A stretch of 64,000 nt of DNA from Cyanophora paradoxa (lineage: Eukaryota > Glaucocystophyceae > Cyanophorales > Cyanophoraceae), in the NCBI GenBank assembly GCA_004431415.1, contig QPMI01000133.1, forward strand, positions 1 to 64,000, read 5' to 3'. The stretch's first letter is position 1. Each line of letters opens with the position of its first letter. The notes beneath the pieces are model-generated. The model was not told the origin of the DNA. It ran no database searches and worked only from the letters and a program-made list of their open reading frames with translations. The position numbers and the translations under genes are program-made. Below, piece by piece: positions 26,402 to 36,758 of this stretch.

Positions 26402-26600
26402 ATTCTTTGTTAATTTAGGTGAATTTTGTTTTTGAGGACTACAGTGGGGCGAACGGTCGCGACTCGCGAACCCCCCGTAGCCTGGGGGCCGTAGGTGGTG
26501 ATAATAAGGACAGCAAAGCAATCACAAATCAAAGATACAGTAAACTCTCACGAAATACATATAATCAAGAGGGATCATGATATCGATCACGATTCACGAT
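26402..26600. repeat. Dispersed repeat copy 1 (pair with 49,603-49,790)
   Basis: Shares in the same order ttttgag-gactac, ggcgaac, ccccccgtag, taataa-aggacaacaaagcaatcacaa-like, tcaaag and catataatcaag blocks with 49,603-49,790, with indels between blocks. No open frame is conserved between the copies, so this is probably a non-coding mobile-element remnant. Confidence 0.7.
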
Positions 26601-27261
26601 TTATATTCACGAGAATGGACACGATCAAAAGAACCGTTGAACGCAAAAGATAAGGAGAATTACCGCCGAATCGGCGCCGATTTCATTTTTTGAGAAACTA
26701 CTCACTGAGTCAGTACTAGGCTAGCTCTATTGACTATAGGCTACTAGTATAGCTAATAGCTATAGCAGTAGACTGCCAGTAGTACAGCTATAGCTACTAC
26801 TGTCACAGTGTAGGAATGCTTAAATTGCCGCGCAGTTAAATTGCCGAATTCGACCAAAACCGGAATACTAAGTTATAACTTATTACTTAAGACGCAAGCG
26901 GACACTTGCGAAAAAAATCGGGTTAACACGGCTGGCTGAGCTTGCAGTTTCGATTCAGTTCCCCGTTTTGTCGCACCCAATATGAACCCTCATGTGCGAA
27001 CACGTCGAGTGTCGACATCGGCATAGACCCGACTCACTCCCGGAGTCCGACAGCTGCCGCAGCCACTAGCTGCTGCCAGCCTGCTGGCTTAGCCTGCTGC
27101 ATGCCAGCTGCCACCGTTAACGTTGTCACGGCGTGCAGGCGGTGCAGCGCGACTCGCGGGCCCGGAAGTCGCGGCGCGCGCGCGCCGGCGGTGGCGCGCG
27201 GACCCGGACCGTCGGACTACCGACGACACCGTAAAACACATAATATAAACACCGCGCCCAC

Positions 27262-27344
27262 TTATAATTACCGCGGTACCAAAATTACCGCGCCAAAAGT
27301 TTGTAAAAACGCGGTAATTATATAATTTGGTACCGCGGAAATTA
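27262..27344. repeat. Hairpin element with ~30-bp inverted arms
   Basis: The left arm (27,262-27,292) contains attaccgcggtaccaaaatt. The right arm (27,310-27,344) contains aatttggtaccgcgg and its surroundings in reverse complement, leaving a loop under 20 bases. The arm motif CGCGGTAATTTGGTACCGC is a near-match of the CGCAGTAATTTGGTAGCGC motif in the termini of the 28,556-37,511 element. It could be a miniature, non-autonomous relative. Confidence 0.75.
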
Positions 27345-27651
27345 CCTGCTGAGAAGTCGTGACTTAGTCGTCCCATAGAAACCTTCAATTTTAAAACGCG
27401 GTAATTTGGTACGTATACCGCAGTATTTTGCTCTAGATGGCGGGCCGGGTTTTAAAACGCGGTAATTGATGCCGCGGTTTATTAATATTTCTGATTGCGA
27501 TCATCGGATATCGATCGACGAACGTAGTTCCCCAAAACGACGTCGTTCCCCAAAACGCTAGATTTTGACATCGTTTGCAAACGGAGACTACGTATACGTG
27601 GCGGATTATCCGCGGATGACGTCGACGGAACTTGGCGGATATGGCGGATAC

Positions 27652-27885
27652 TAGTAACGGAAAGTAACGGAAAGTAACGGAAAGTACTGCAGTGCAGGGC
27701 AGCGCATGCGCAGCGCATGCGGCAGCTGCAGCTGCAGTTTCTGTACATGTACATGTGCACAGTGCACGCGTACGTGGCTAGCGCTAGCAAGGGCAGCGCA
27801 TGCGCAGCGCATGCGGCAGCTGCAGCTGCAGTTTCTGTACATATGCATGTGCACAGTGCACGCGTACGTGGCTAGCGCTAGCAAA
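27652..27885. repeat. 10-bp triplet repeat then 94-bp tandem repeat made of palindromes
   Basis: gtaacggaaa occurs three times at 27,652-27,682. Two copies of a 94-bp unit start at 27,697 and 27,791. Each unit is almost entirely back-to-back palindromes (gcgcatgcgc, cagctgcagctg, tgtacatgtaca, gtgcac, cgtacg, gctagcgctagc). The copies differ by very few bases, which suggests a recent duplication. Confidence 0.92.
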
Positions 27886-28555
27886 GGCGCTAGCGCTTGT
27901 CGTAAAGGAGCACATCAGCAGCTGCTGCAGGCGGAGTCAACGCAGCCTCCGGATCCTGATCATGAATTCGAAAAGGCGATGCTAATCGAAGACGCAGCTT
28001 TAAGCTGAGGAAAATTATTCTTTTGCCTCATGATCATGCATGATCAGTGCCCTAGGCCTGCAGCTGCGGCTGAAAAATTCTAGATCTAGCATTTTTCAGA
28101 GCTTCTGTGCGCGATTCGGCGAACCCCCCCCCCCACCCCCACCCCGTGTCAGCTAGAGCTGCCCGCCACGATTTAATATTAATGTTGCAAACAGCAGCTT
28201 GCAATTGTGCAAATGTCGTACTTAATTACGTATACAATCACATGCGAGTTTTGCGCTCAGACAGACTGAAAGACGTCGACTGCGCATGCGCATGCCATGA
28301 TGCAGCTGGATCCAGAGTTCGCAAGGTTATGGATTTCTCGCGAGATTAATTTGCGATTCATCGTTGAAGGCACCGAGACCAACTTATATTTGATTACTCA
28401 GCAAATGCATCGACTCGGCGATGTCAGAAAACATCAGAACGATTATTAAATGGGGGGGGTGCGGGGGGGCTTGCCCCCCTGCTTGTTGCCGTGGCGATAA
28501 ATTGCCGAAACTCCGAATTTGATTTTTGGTGAATTACCGGCCACAGCCTCTAGTC

Positions 28556-28620
28556 TACCGTGTAATACTTAATTACCGCGCGGACATATCTACTGCGCTA
28601 CCATATTACTGCGCTCAAAA
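28556..28620. repeat. Left terminal inverted repeat
   Basis: taccgtgtaatactta, a 17-base insertion (attaccgcgcggacata), then tctactgcgctaccatatta and ctgcgctcaaaa. Matches the reverse complement of the right end apart from this insertion and single-base differences. Confidence 0.7.
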
Positions 28621-28707
28621 TCTTTAGAACGCAGTAATTTGGTAGGATATACCCCCCTGGGAGCACGCCGGGAGCGTAGAGTAGGGCGCGCGGGATAGCG
28701 GCGACCG

Positions 28708-31700
28708 GTGGGCCCCCGCAGAGACTCCGAAGCGTGTCCGAAAACCTCCCCAAGCCACCCCGCTCGCCAGAGGGCTAACATGCAGATCCCGACGATCGGG
28801 ACCGCGCCGGAGCTGCCGGACCGCCTCCCGACGCTTCGGGTGGCTTCCATCAACACCCAGAGCAGCCGCGGCCCCAGCCGCATCGCCTGGCTCGCGACCT
28901 TCCTCCGCGAAGCTGACCCCGACATCCTGGCAGTTGTCGACCACCGCTGGCACCAGGAGGATGCCGGGACCACCGCACTCCGGCCAGAACCGGGCAGCAT
29001 CCGGGCCGCCGCCGCGGCTTTCCAACACACACATCGCATCATCGCGCGCCCGGCGCCTCTCGACCGGTCTGGCGCAGGTTACAAGCGCGGGGTCGCCTTT
29101 ATTGTTCGCAACAGGCCGCGCAAGGCAGCCGCGTTCGCCGTGCGGGAGCTCCCTCTTCCAGAGCTCGCCCCGGCGGTGGCCGACGACGTCCTCGCGGTGG
29201 AGCTGACCCTCCCGTCGCCGTCCCCCCGGCCGCCCGAGACCATCATCCTCGTAGCTATCTATGCCCCGAACGCCGCGGATAAGCAAGCCGAGCTCGCGGA
29301 AGAGCTGACCAACTGCTTCAACAGCCCGCGGTTCAGCGCCGCCCACCTCATATTCCTAGGCGACTTTAACGCGTTCGCTGACCCCGCTCTCGACTCTCGC
29401 GGACACCGGACGCACCAACCCTTCGACCATTGGGCTGATGCCCTAGCGCAGCTCGGCCTTGAAGACGTGCTCCGGCGGCGCATGCCGACGACGCCACTCT
29501 TCACGCACTACACCTCAAAAGCCGCGCCCTCCCGCTCCGATGCTGCTCGCCTTGACTACATCTTCCCTGCGCTCTCGATCGCAGACCGCGCCGTTGCCGT
29601 CGGCGTCGCTCTGTGCGCGGGCCCGGAACATCGGCCGGACCACGACGCGGTCTTCGCCGAATTCCTTCTTCCCTCCGCCGTCCCCCGCGCGACGCCTCGA
29701 TATCGCTTTGACGATCGCATCCTGCAGCTCCAGCGGTTCCGGGAAAAGGTCGAGACGATCGTCCAGCGGGCGCGCGCCGGCCACCTCGCCGGGTGGAACT
29801 ACGTGCCCGACACGGGCACGCCGGAGTGGCTCGATTGGTTCGACGCCCTCTGGGCAGAGATCATTCGGGCGGCAAAGGACACCCGCTTCGCCCTCAACTC
29901 GGCGGCCGCAGCCCAGCGGGCCGAGGTGACCGCGGACATCCGCCGCGTCGCGGAAGACCTCGCGGCCGCAGCCAACGAGTCCGAGGAACAGGGAGAACTC
30001 TTAGACATGCTGCGAGACTCAGTCTCGGAGTTCTGGGCCCTTGCTGACTCCTCCCGCGCAGCCCGCCGAGCGGCGGCGCGGGCCCGAGCGCTCGACCAAG
30101 TTCTGCGCCTCGACCCGTCCGTCGCCCGCGCGATCCGGTTTGGTGACGCCGCCCACTCGATCCCGGCCCTGCACTCGCCGGATACCGCGCCTAGACCCCC
30201 GTCCGAGCCCGAGGGGCTCACCACCGATCCCGCCCTCATAGCCGCCCGTGTCCATCGCCATTTCCAAGCTATGAATACTGCTCGTCGTCCCATGTCAGAG
30301 CATGCGACACCGTGGCCCGCCCCGACGGTGCTCGGCCTGCCCTCGCGGGGCGCTGTGCAAATACCGTCCGGGCAGCCCGGTGAGCGGCTCGAAAGTGACA
30401 TGGAATCCCCAAGCATTGCCGCGCTCGAAGCGCGCTTGCGCCGCCTTTTCTTGCTTCGCCCTGGCGCCTCGCTTTCTAAAGCCGAGGCTGAATTCCTTCT
30501 CCGGGTCTGGGACCCCCTGCCCCTGCACGCACGCCGGGCGATCGCCGGGCAAATCACATCTGGGGAAGCGCTGGAAGTCCTGCGGAGTATGAACGCGCGC
30601 ACGTCGCCGGGGCGTGACGGGCTGACTGTTAAATTCTATCTGCACTTCTGGGACATACTAGGCGACCTCGTGGTCGAGTCATTCCGCACGGCGGAAGCGG
30701 TCGGGTGCTTCTCCTTACGGCAACGCACGGGATTGATGATCCTCTTATACAAAAAGGGCGCGAGGGACAGGATCGAGAACTGGCGCCCGATTACTATCAT
30801 GCCGATCGACTTCCGGCTGTTCGGTGCCATCATGGCCCGACGCATGAACACACACGCGATGCACCACACGACATCGCCATGCCAAGCCGGCTTCATGCCT
30901 GGGCGTGCGGGCGCCGGCAACGTGTACCTGCTGCAGGCGCTGGTTAGGCTGGCCGAGCGTGAAGGGCTATGTGTCGCAGGCTTCAACAAAGACTTCCGCC
31001 AGGCGTACGATCGCGTGGAACATGTCTGGGCGCTGCGCACCGTCGCGACAATCGCGTACCCGGACGACTTCGTCTTCAAACTGCGAGCGTCGCTGAAGGG
31101 CATCCGGGTCTTCATCGTGATTAATGGGGTAGAATACGAGGTCGCTGTTCTAGTCGACTGCAGCACCCTCCAAGGAAACCCGATGTCGTGCGCACTCTTC
31201 AACACGCAGCAAGAACCGTATACCCGGGCGATACTGGCGGACCCCCGCATCCCCGGCGTCCTCATCCCGAACCCTCGCGGCGGCCCCCCCGTCCGAATCG
31301 TACTAGTCATCTTCGCTGACGACAACTTCGCGATCACCATCCTTCCGGCCGGGGACCCCGCCGCCCCCTTGCTCCTCATCCTAGCGATCGCTGACGCCTT
31401 CCATGACGTCTCCGGAGCCCTGCTGGGGTACCCCAAGTGCGCGATCCTGCCGCTGGGGACAATCGCGGGAACGGCGCCCCCCGCCTGGGCTCAGCCGTTG
31501 CTGGCAAGGGGCATTCAATGGGTACACGAAACCAAATCGCTCGGGGTACCGATCGGGCCGGACCCCGACTACAGAGCCGCCTGGCAGCGGGTGGCTGACT
31601 CCATGCTCACAGCCGCTGCCAAATTCCGCCTCACAGCCCTGAGCCTGCCAGAGCGGGTCATGATAGCGAATGTATATATCGCAGCAAAAATCTGGTACCT

Positions 31701-33567
31701 GGCCATGTTCATACCATGCCCGAGCGACGTCGAAGCCCGCATCGCTGCGATATACCGCGGCGTCATCTGGCCCGGGCGCAAGCGCGGTAGGATCAGCCAG
31801 GCAGTAGCCGCCCTCCCCCCGGAATGGGGGGGTATAGGGGCCGTAAACATACCCGAGCGGATGCGGGCGTGCGCGGGGTCCATCCTGCGCCTCCTCTGCG
31901 ACCCCACCCGCGAGGCTTGGAAGGACCTGCTCATGTACGACATCGCCCACGCGTCGAGCGCGGCCGTACGGGCCACGCTCCTGAGCGCTCCAGAGCTGGT
32001 ACTCGGCGCCTGTACCCCCCTGGGGACGGCGAGGGGGCTCCCGGCCTCCTACGCCGCCCTGCCCACGGCCCTCAAAGTCAGCAACGAAGTGGGACGAGGG
32101 CGGGCCCCTGAGTCCCTCCCAACTAGCTATGAGGCGTACCTTGCCGAGGCCCTCTGGTTCAACCCGGCCCTGTCGGAGCAGAGCTCGAGCCCCTGGGGCC
32201 GGGCGCCCGCGGACGTCAGCCTTGCAATGCGCGGGATCGGGACCGTAGCGGACCTGATCCTGGCCCTCCAGCGCCCGCTGAGCGGGCCGGTGCCGATGTC
32301 CCTAGGCCAGGCCAATCACGCCGCCACCCTGCGGGGACAGATTCGGGCACGGATGACGAGCGAGGGGCGCGGGACGCCGGACCTGGCCCTCGGCAGGGCC
32401 GCGGAGTTCCGCATCTTGGTCGGGGCGCCGGGGCCCGGGGCCCCGGCCGAACGCCTGATCCTATTCGGCGCCGCGCCCCGCACGGGGCCGGCCCTGAGCA
32501 TTCCCGTGCTCCGCGACGGCACGCTCGACGTCGCGGGGGCGGAGACGCTGGCCGCCCCCCCACCGACCACCACCCTCCGCCGCGCCGTCGTCTCCACGGT
32601 CCCGGCCAAGACGCCGTCCCTCCGGGCCCGGTTCCCGGCCGGCCGCCCCGTCTACGTCGCCGCGACGGACCGGGCGCCCTGGGTCCCGGTCGGGCTCCTC
32701 CTTGGCACGGGCCACCGCCGGAAGCGCTGGGCCGAGGCCACGATCGGCAACGTGTACGCGGCGCTGGCTAGCTCACAGGAGAACCCGGGCATCCTTACCG
32801 TGCGCCTGGGCCCCCCCCCCCCGGGTCAGACTTGGGACCGGGTATGGCGGCAAGGGGGCCGGTGCGCAGCGCTCACCGGTCCCGAGCGCCAAACGTGGAT
32901 GCTGGCCCTCCACGGGGCGCTGGCGACGGGCTCGTTCCTCCACCGATCCCGCATCTGGGACGGGCCGCAGTGCCGAATCTGCGCGGACCCTTGTGAGACG
33001 CCGGACCACGCGTTAATCGAGTGCCCGCACGCCCGCGCTTTCTGGGCAGAGCTCGTGCAGGAGATCAACACTAGGTGCGGGACGCGCCTTGAATGCACGT
33101 GGGCGCACATCCTGTCGGCTTTCTCGGCGATGCCAAGGCGCCAGGGGCCGCGGCCGCGCGCCCTCATCCCCATCCTGATCGGCATCGGCCTCCACGCGAT
33201 CTGGCGCCTGCGAGCCCGGTTCATAGCAGATCAGTCGCTGGCCACGTACCCCACCACAGCCGGGGCATGGCGGCTGTACCGCACCACGCTTTGGCTCCGC
33301 GCGTTGGACGCCAACGTACGGGCTGTATCCGCTGAGGCGGGGGTTCTCAACGTGCCGCTACCGGAGCCCCTTGACCCCGACGAGCCGGAGGCGAGCATGC
33401 TCGCGGGCCTCCTCCCGCCCTCGGCGCCCCGCCCCTCACGCGCCTCGTTCGACGCGGTGTGGGGTGCGCACGGACTCGTGTGCTGCCGCCCCGACCCCAC
33501 TCAACTCCGCATCGCGAGAGGCACGCTCACCGCAGAGCCCGAACGTTCCGACGCCGACACGAGCTAA
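28708..33567 (+). CDS. Non-LTR retrotransposon polyprotein: APE endonuclease, reverse transcriptase, zinc knuckle
   Basis: A single 1,619-codon frame without introns. An N-terminal AP-like endonuclease shows SINTQS (about residue 47), VAIYAPN, LGDFNA (about 217), RLDYIF (about 281) and a DHDAV-type active-site end (about 311). The usual Glu of the QE motif appears as Asp in VVDHRWH. The reverse transcriptase shows SPGRDGL, NWRPITI, FNKDFRQAYDRV (catalytic Asp), STLQGNPMS and FADD (about 869-872) in place of the common YADD. Near residue 1,422 a CxxC...H...C cluster (CRICADPCETPDHALIECPH) matches the zf-RVT knuckle of plant-type LINEs. No RNase H domain was seen in this ORF. An in-frame ATG at 28,780 is an alternative start just before the endonuclease. 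It presumably acts by target-primed reverse transcription. The frame is intact, so the copy may be recent. Confidence 0.93.
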   Translation: MGPRRDSEACPKTSPSHPARQRANMQIPTIGTAPELPDRLPTLRVASINTQSSRGPSRIAWLATFLREADPDILAVVDHRWHQEDAGTTALRPEPGSIRAAAAAFQHTHRIIARPAPLDRSGAGYKRGVAFIVRNRPRKAAAFAVRELPLPELAPAVADDVLAVELTLPSPSPRPPETIILVAIYAPNAADKQAELAEELTNCFNSPRFSAAHLIFLGDFNAFADPALDSRGHRTHQPFDHWADALAQLGLEDVLRRRMPTTPLFTHYTSKAAPSRSDAARLDYIFPALSIADRAVAVGVALCAGPEHRPDHDAVFAEFLLPSAVPRATPRYRFDDRILQLQRFREKVETIVQRARAGHLAGWNYVPDTGTPEWLDWFDALWAEIIRAAKDTRFALNSAAAAQRAEVTADIRRVAEDLAAAANESEEQGELLDMLRDSVSEFWALADSSRAARRAAARARALDQVLRLDPSVARAIRFGDAAHSIPALHSPDTAPRPPSEPEGLTTDPALIAARVHRHFQAMNTARRPMSEHATPWPAPTVLGLPSRGAVQIPSGQPGERLESDMESPSIAALEARLRRLFLLRPGASLSKAEAEFLLRVWDPLPLHARRAIAGQITSGEALEVLRSMNARTSPGRDGLTVKFYLHFWDILGDLVVESFRTAEAVGCFSLRQRTGLMILLYKKGARDRIENWRPITIMPIDFRLFGAIMARRMNTHAMHHTTSPCQAGFMPGRAGAGNVYLLQALVRLAEREGLCVAGFNKDFRQAYDRVEHVWALRTVATIAYPDDFVFKLRASLKGIRVFIVINGVEYEVAVLVDCSTLQGNPMSCALFNTQQEPYTRAILADPRIPGVLIPNPRGGPPVRIVLVIFADDNFAITILPAGDPAAPLLLILAIADAFHDVSGALLGYPKCAILPLGTIAGTAPPAWAQPLLARGIQWVHETKSLGVPIGPDPDYRAAWQRVADSMLTAAAKFRLTALSLPERVMIANVYIAAKIWYLAMFIPCPSDVEARIAAIYRGVIWPGRKRGRISQAVAALPPEWGGIGAVNIPERMRACAGSILRLLCDPTREAWKDLLMYDIAHASSAAVRATLLSAPELVLGACTPLGTARGLPASYAALPTALKVSNEVGRGRAPESLPTSYEAYLAEALWFNPALSEQSSSPWGRAPADVSLAMRGIGTVADLILALQRPLSGPVPMSLGQANHAATLRGQIRARMTSEGRGTPDLALGRAAEFRILVGAPGPGAPAERLILFGAAPRTGPALSIPVLRDGTLDVAGAETLAAPPPTTTLRRAVVSTVPAKTPSLRARFPAGRPVYVAATDRAPWVPVGLLLGTGHRRKRWAEATIGNVYAALASSQENPGILTVRLGPPPPGQTWDRVWRQGGRCAALTGPERQTWMLALHGALATGSFLHRSRIWDGPQCRICADPCETPDHALIECPHARAFWAELVQEINTRCGTRLECTWAHILSAFSAMPRRQGPRPRALIPILIGIGLHAIWRLRARFIADQSLATYPTTAGAWRLYRTTLWLRALDANVRAVSAEAGVLNVPLPEPLDPDEPEASMLAGLLPPSAPRPSRASFDAVWGAHGLVCCRPDPTQLRIARGTLTAEPERSDADTS

Positions 33568-33628
33568 GCTGCCCTAGCTGAGCGCGAGCGGGGGCTGAGC
33601 GGGAAAACCGCCGGGCCGAGCACCACAT

Positions 33629-34579
33629 CTACGCCGCCTCCCCGTCCGGCACAGACAGACCAGCCTGGGCACAGGTCAGTGAGAGGAGACGAGGGAGCGG
33701 TGAGGCTGGGGAGCGTGCCTGCCGCAGGATGTCCAGGCACGCGGCGACAGTCTTGGCGGACTTGCACGAGCTCCCCGAGACGCCGACTACCTGATCGGCG
33801 GCGCCCGGAATCGCACGACCCCGGAACACGAAGCTCTTCCTGCGAGACCGGGGTCGCGGGGGCGAGACTCTCGGCGCTCACCGGGCGGCATGCGCACCAA
33901 GCCTCGTACACGCCGGGGACGCGCCCGGCGGAGACGGCGTAGTACTTCTCGAACCGAAGGCCCTCCCACTCCGCGTGCGAGATCTCCGGCATGCGGAGAA
34001 CTGGCGGCGCGGAGGCCGGCGGTGCACCAGCGGGCGCCGCAGCCGGCCCCTCCGGGGCGGCGACGGATGCTGGGACGGACAGGAGGGGCGTGCGGCGCGG
34101 GAACCGCTCCACCCACTCCGCACGCTGCCGAATGGCGCTCGCGACCGCGTGAACGGCCTCCGCTCGGTCACGTAGAATAAGCGCCTCACGGAGACGCAAC
34201 TCGGCGTCCACCTGCAATCGGTAGCAGTCAGCGGACGGCAGGCCGGCACGCCGCCCCACCCCGCCGCACGGAAACGCTGTCCTCGAAGCCCCAGGGACGC
34301 CCATACAGCGACTCCAGCTCGTGCGCCAGCTCGGCGGCCGTGGGGCCGGTTGGCGGGCCGTCTGACGAAAGAGCCAGCCGCACGTGCTCGACTGCGCACA
34401 AGCTAAGCGGCGGAGGACGCCATGGCGGGGCACGGACCGAAGTCTGGCGGCGAGCCCCGCTTGAAGAACCCGTTGAACACCCGGAGGATAAGAACCTCGG
34501 GTATGGCGCGCAGACCGGGCTCGGTTTTGATTCGCTTCGCTGGCTGCTCCGGGCCGTCGGCGTCGGGAGTGTCCGCCAT
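33629..34579 (-). CDS. 251-aa protein with RNase H1-type RNA:DNA hybrid-binding domain
   Basis: Four exons fit in phase: 34,579-34,438, 34,391-34,270, 34,211-33,882 and 33,790-33,629, giving MADTPDADGPEQPAKRIK... to ...SVPDGEAA. The middle has an Arg/Glu-rich helix (AELRLREALILRDRAEAVH) and a Pro/Ala linker. The C-terminal part reads KYYAVSAGRVPGVYEAW, then across the last intron CxCRPVVGVSGSSCKSAKTVAACLDIL. This matches the hybrid-binding (caulimovirus VI/RNase H N-terminal) fold: KxYAVxxGRxPGVYxxW, C at +3, V at +7, K(S)xKT. No RNase H catalytic domain follows. The gene is divergent from the 659-aa gene about 100 bp away and convergent with the RT ORF. A role in binding the RNA:DNA intermediate of the RT is inference. 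An upstream in-frame ATG at 34,654 is possible. Confidence 0.7.
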
Positions 34580-34683
34580 CGGTTCTATACGGGGGACAAA
34601 CCGACGGGGTACAGGGATTGAGGCCCCCGGGGCCGGACCTGGGACAGGGTACACCCCCGTCTAGACTTAGAGCGGCCTCAAGG

Positions 34684-36758
34684 ATGGCGGGGAAGCAGCA
34701 ATCGATACTCGAGGGCCTCGCGCGGATGAGCCAGGCCGGCGCCAACTCCCGGACGCAGGGATCGCCGCCCCCAGCTCCGGCAACCGGGCCCGCCCACTGG
34801 CAGGCCTCGGACGGGGCCCTGCTCGGCATTTCCTCCACGATGGAGGACGACGCGTACGGCGAAGACGCCTCCGAAGTGCAAACGCTCCCCCCCGCCCGCG
34901 CCCCCCCGACGTATACACGTCGTGCGCGCGCGACCGACCGTCCTGACCATACTGGTCGCCCGACCCGCAGTCCCAGCTATACGTCGCGTTCGACCAGAGG
35001 ACCGCCAACGAGCTCATTCGGGCGCTGCGGCCCGACCAGATCCGGCAAAAGAAGGAAGGTGAGAAGGACGTGTTTGAGTACGACAAGGACGTCCTCACCC
35101 ACGACGGCCACTCCGGCCGCTTCAGCCTCCGAGGCGAGTTCAAGGTAGACCACATCCGCCGTGCGGTGGCGAACCTGCACTCGGATCTCTTCGAGGTGCC
35201 CCTCGACGAGCTGCGCCAGCGCGTGCTGGTCCGGACCGCCGGGCGGGCGGACGGCTACGTCGTCCGCTTCATCGACGATGACGGCGTCGATATCAGGCGG
35301 TCGATCATCGCCGACGAGGGCGCGATCGTGCCGCTCAAGCTCGGCCGCGCGGCCGACCCCGACCGCTTCGCGCGCGACGTGGACACCAGCATGCGCCGCG
35401 ACTACAACAAGTATCAGCGCGAGCTCATCAACCGCGGCGCCGAATCCAAGTACGTCCTGGCGGGGCACTCGTTCCGCATCGTCGGGTTCTGCACGGCCCA
35501 GCTCTCACCGGACGCGGTGCGGGACGTCGAGTACATGACCCACTTCAAGGTCGCGCTGGAGGACTCGAAGGTGCCCGAGCTGGATGGCGACGGCCAGCCT
35601 GTGATCGGCCCTGGCGGCGGCATCGTCTTCAAGAAGAAATACCTCCAGCGCGTGACGTTCCCGCGGGAGGGCGCCAAGCGCGGCTTCGTGGGCGGCGCCG
35701 ACCTGGACGGCAGCAGCCTCATCCTGTACGGCCGGGAGGACCCGCAGCCCGGGCGGCCCATGCTGGAGGGCATCCTCTTCCAGTCCAAGATCGTGTCAGT
35801 CAACGGGGTCGTTCAGGGGGCTACCGTATTTCACCCCTTCTGGCTCCCCCGCAAAATCGAGATGCTGATGACCGCGAAGGCGCCGCGGCCGAACAAGAAG
35901 GGCCACGTCCCGCGGCACCTCCAGTTCCTCTCGGAGTACAACGCGCACGTCCACGGGCGCCCACCGCCGCCGCCACCGGCGGCCGCGGGCGCCGAGGCGG
36001 CAGCGGCGGGGGCCTCGGGTGCCCCGCCCAAGCCGAAGAAGCAGAAGCTCATCACCGCCCCAGCCAAGTCCGCCCCCGCTGCCCCCGCCTCCGCCCCCGC
36101 CCCGCCCCCGGCCACCGGCACGGCCGCCGCGGCGGCGGCCGCCGTGACCGCCGCGGCGGCGGTCGCCGCGGCCGGGGCGCCCCCACCGGCGCGCGCCCCG
36201 GGCTCCGCCTTCTCCTTCCCTCCCGCCCCCGCGGCGGCTGCGCGCCCGGCCGCCCGCGAGGCCCCGCCCCCCCCGCCGACCTGGGCCCCGGGGGCCCCCA
36301 TCCAGCCGAACTGGGCCAACCTGACGGCACCCGCCGCCGCCCCCTACCAACCCGCCCCCCTGGCCGCTACCGTCATCCCCTACGGAGCGTCGGCACCGCC
36401 CGCGGCCGGCGCCCCTACCCCCGCCGAGATGGACGCCTTCTTCCTGGAGATGGCAAAGCTGCGGCAGCAGAACGCCGAGCTCCGGCAGCAGCACGCGCAG
36501 CACCAGGCGCAGCAGATGCAGCAGCCGGGGCTGGGCTCCGGCTCCATGCGGGACGGCGTCAACAAGCTCCCGGGCGGCTCGAGCAGCCTCCGCCCGGGCG
36601 CCGCGGGCCTCGACGACCTCTCCCTCCCCATCCCCACGCCGGCGGCGGCGCCGCGCCCCGTGACTGCCCCGGCGGCGGCGTCGCCGCCCGCGGCCGCCCC
36701 GAAGGCGGCGGCGGGGGCGGCCCACGCCTTCGACGCCTTTGACGACGACGAGTACTAG
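34684..36758 (+). CDS. 659-aa protein of unknown function
   Basis: Two exons: 34,684-34,875 (MAGKQQSILEGLARMSQAG...) and 34,971-36,758, joined in phase by a 95-bp GT-AG intron. The joined frame reads ...GEDASE-SQLYVAFDQRT... The part to about residue 370 is a compact, charged, globular-looking region (VFEYDKDVLTHDGHSGRFS, RRDYNKYQRELINRG, GGIVFKKKYLQRVTF, KIEMLMTAKAPRP) that I do not recognise. After that comes an Ala/Pro-rich low-complexity half with a Gln-rich short coil (MAKLRQQNAELRQQHAQHQ) and an acidic end (FDAFDDDEY). Lying inside the inverted repeats, it could be an ORF1-like nucleic-acid-binding partner of the RT, but no zinc knuckle or RRM is visible. The alternative is a captured host gene. 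Confidence 0.75.

Larger units (their letters stand above)
25090..28555. other. Intergenic interval rich in repeats and palindromes
   Basis: No gene recognised. It holds palindrome-rich islands (25,740-26,270; 26,700-26,810), a dispersed repeat shared with 49,603-49,790, a hairpin element at 27,262-27,344, tandem palindromic repeats at 27,652-27,885 and a GC hairpin (gggggggcttgcccccc, about 28,463-28,480). Around 27,390-27,480, aacgcggtaatt recurs. Confidence 0.6.

Noticed and set aside
33564-34838. A continuous 424-codon minus frame
   Set aside because: Only its middle is sensible. The ends read introns and wrong frames; the four-exon 251-aa model explains the conserved hybrid-binding motif much better.
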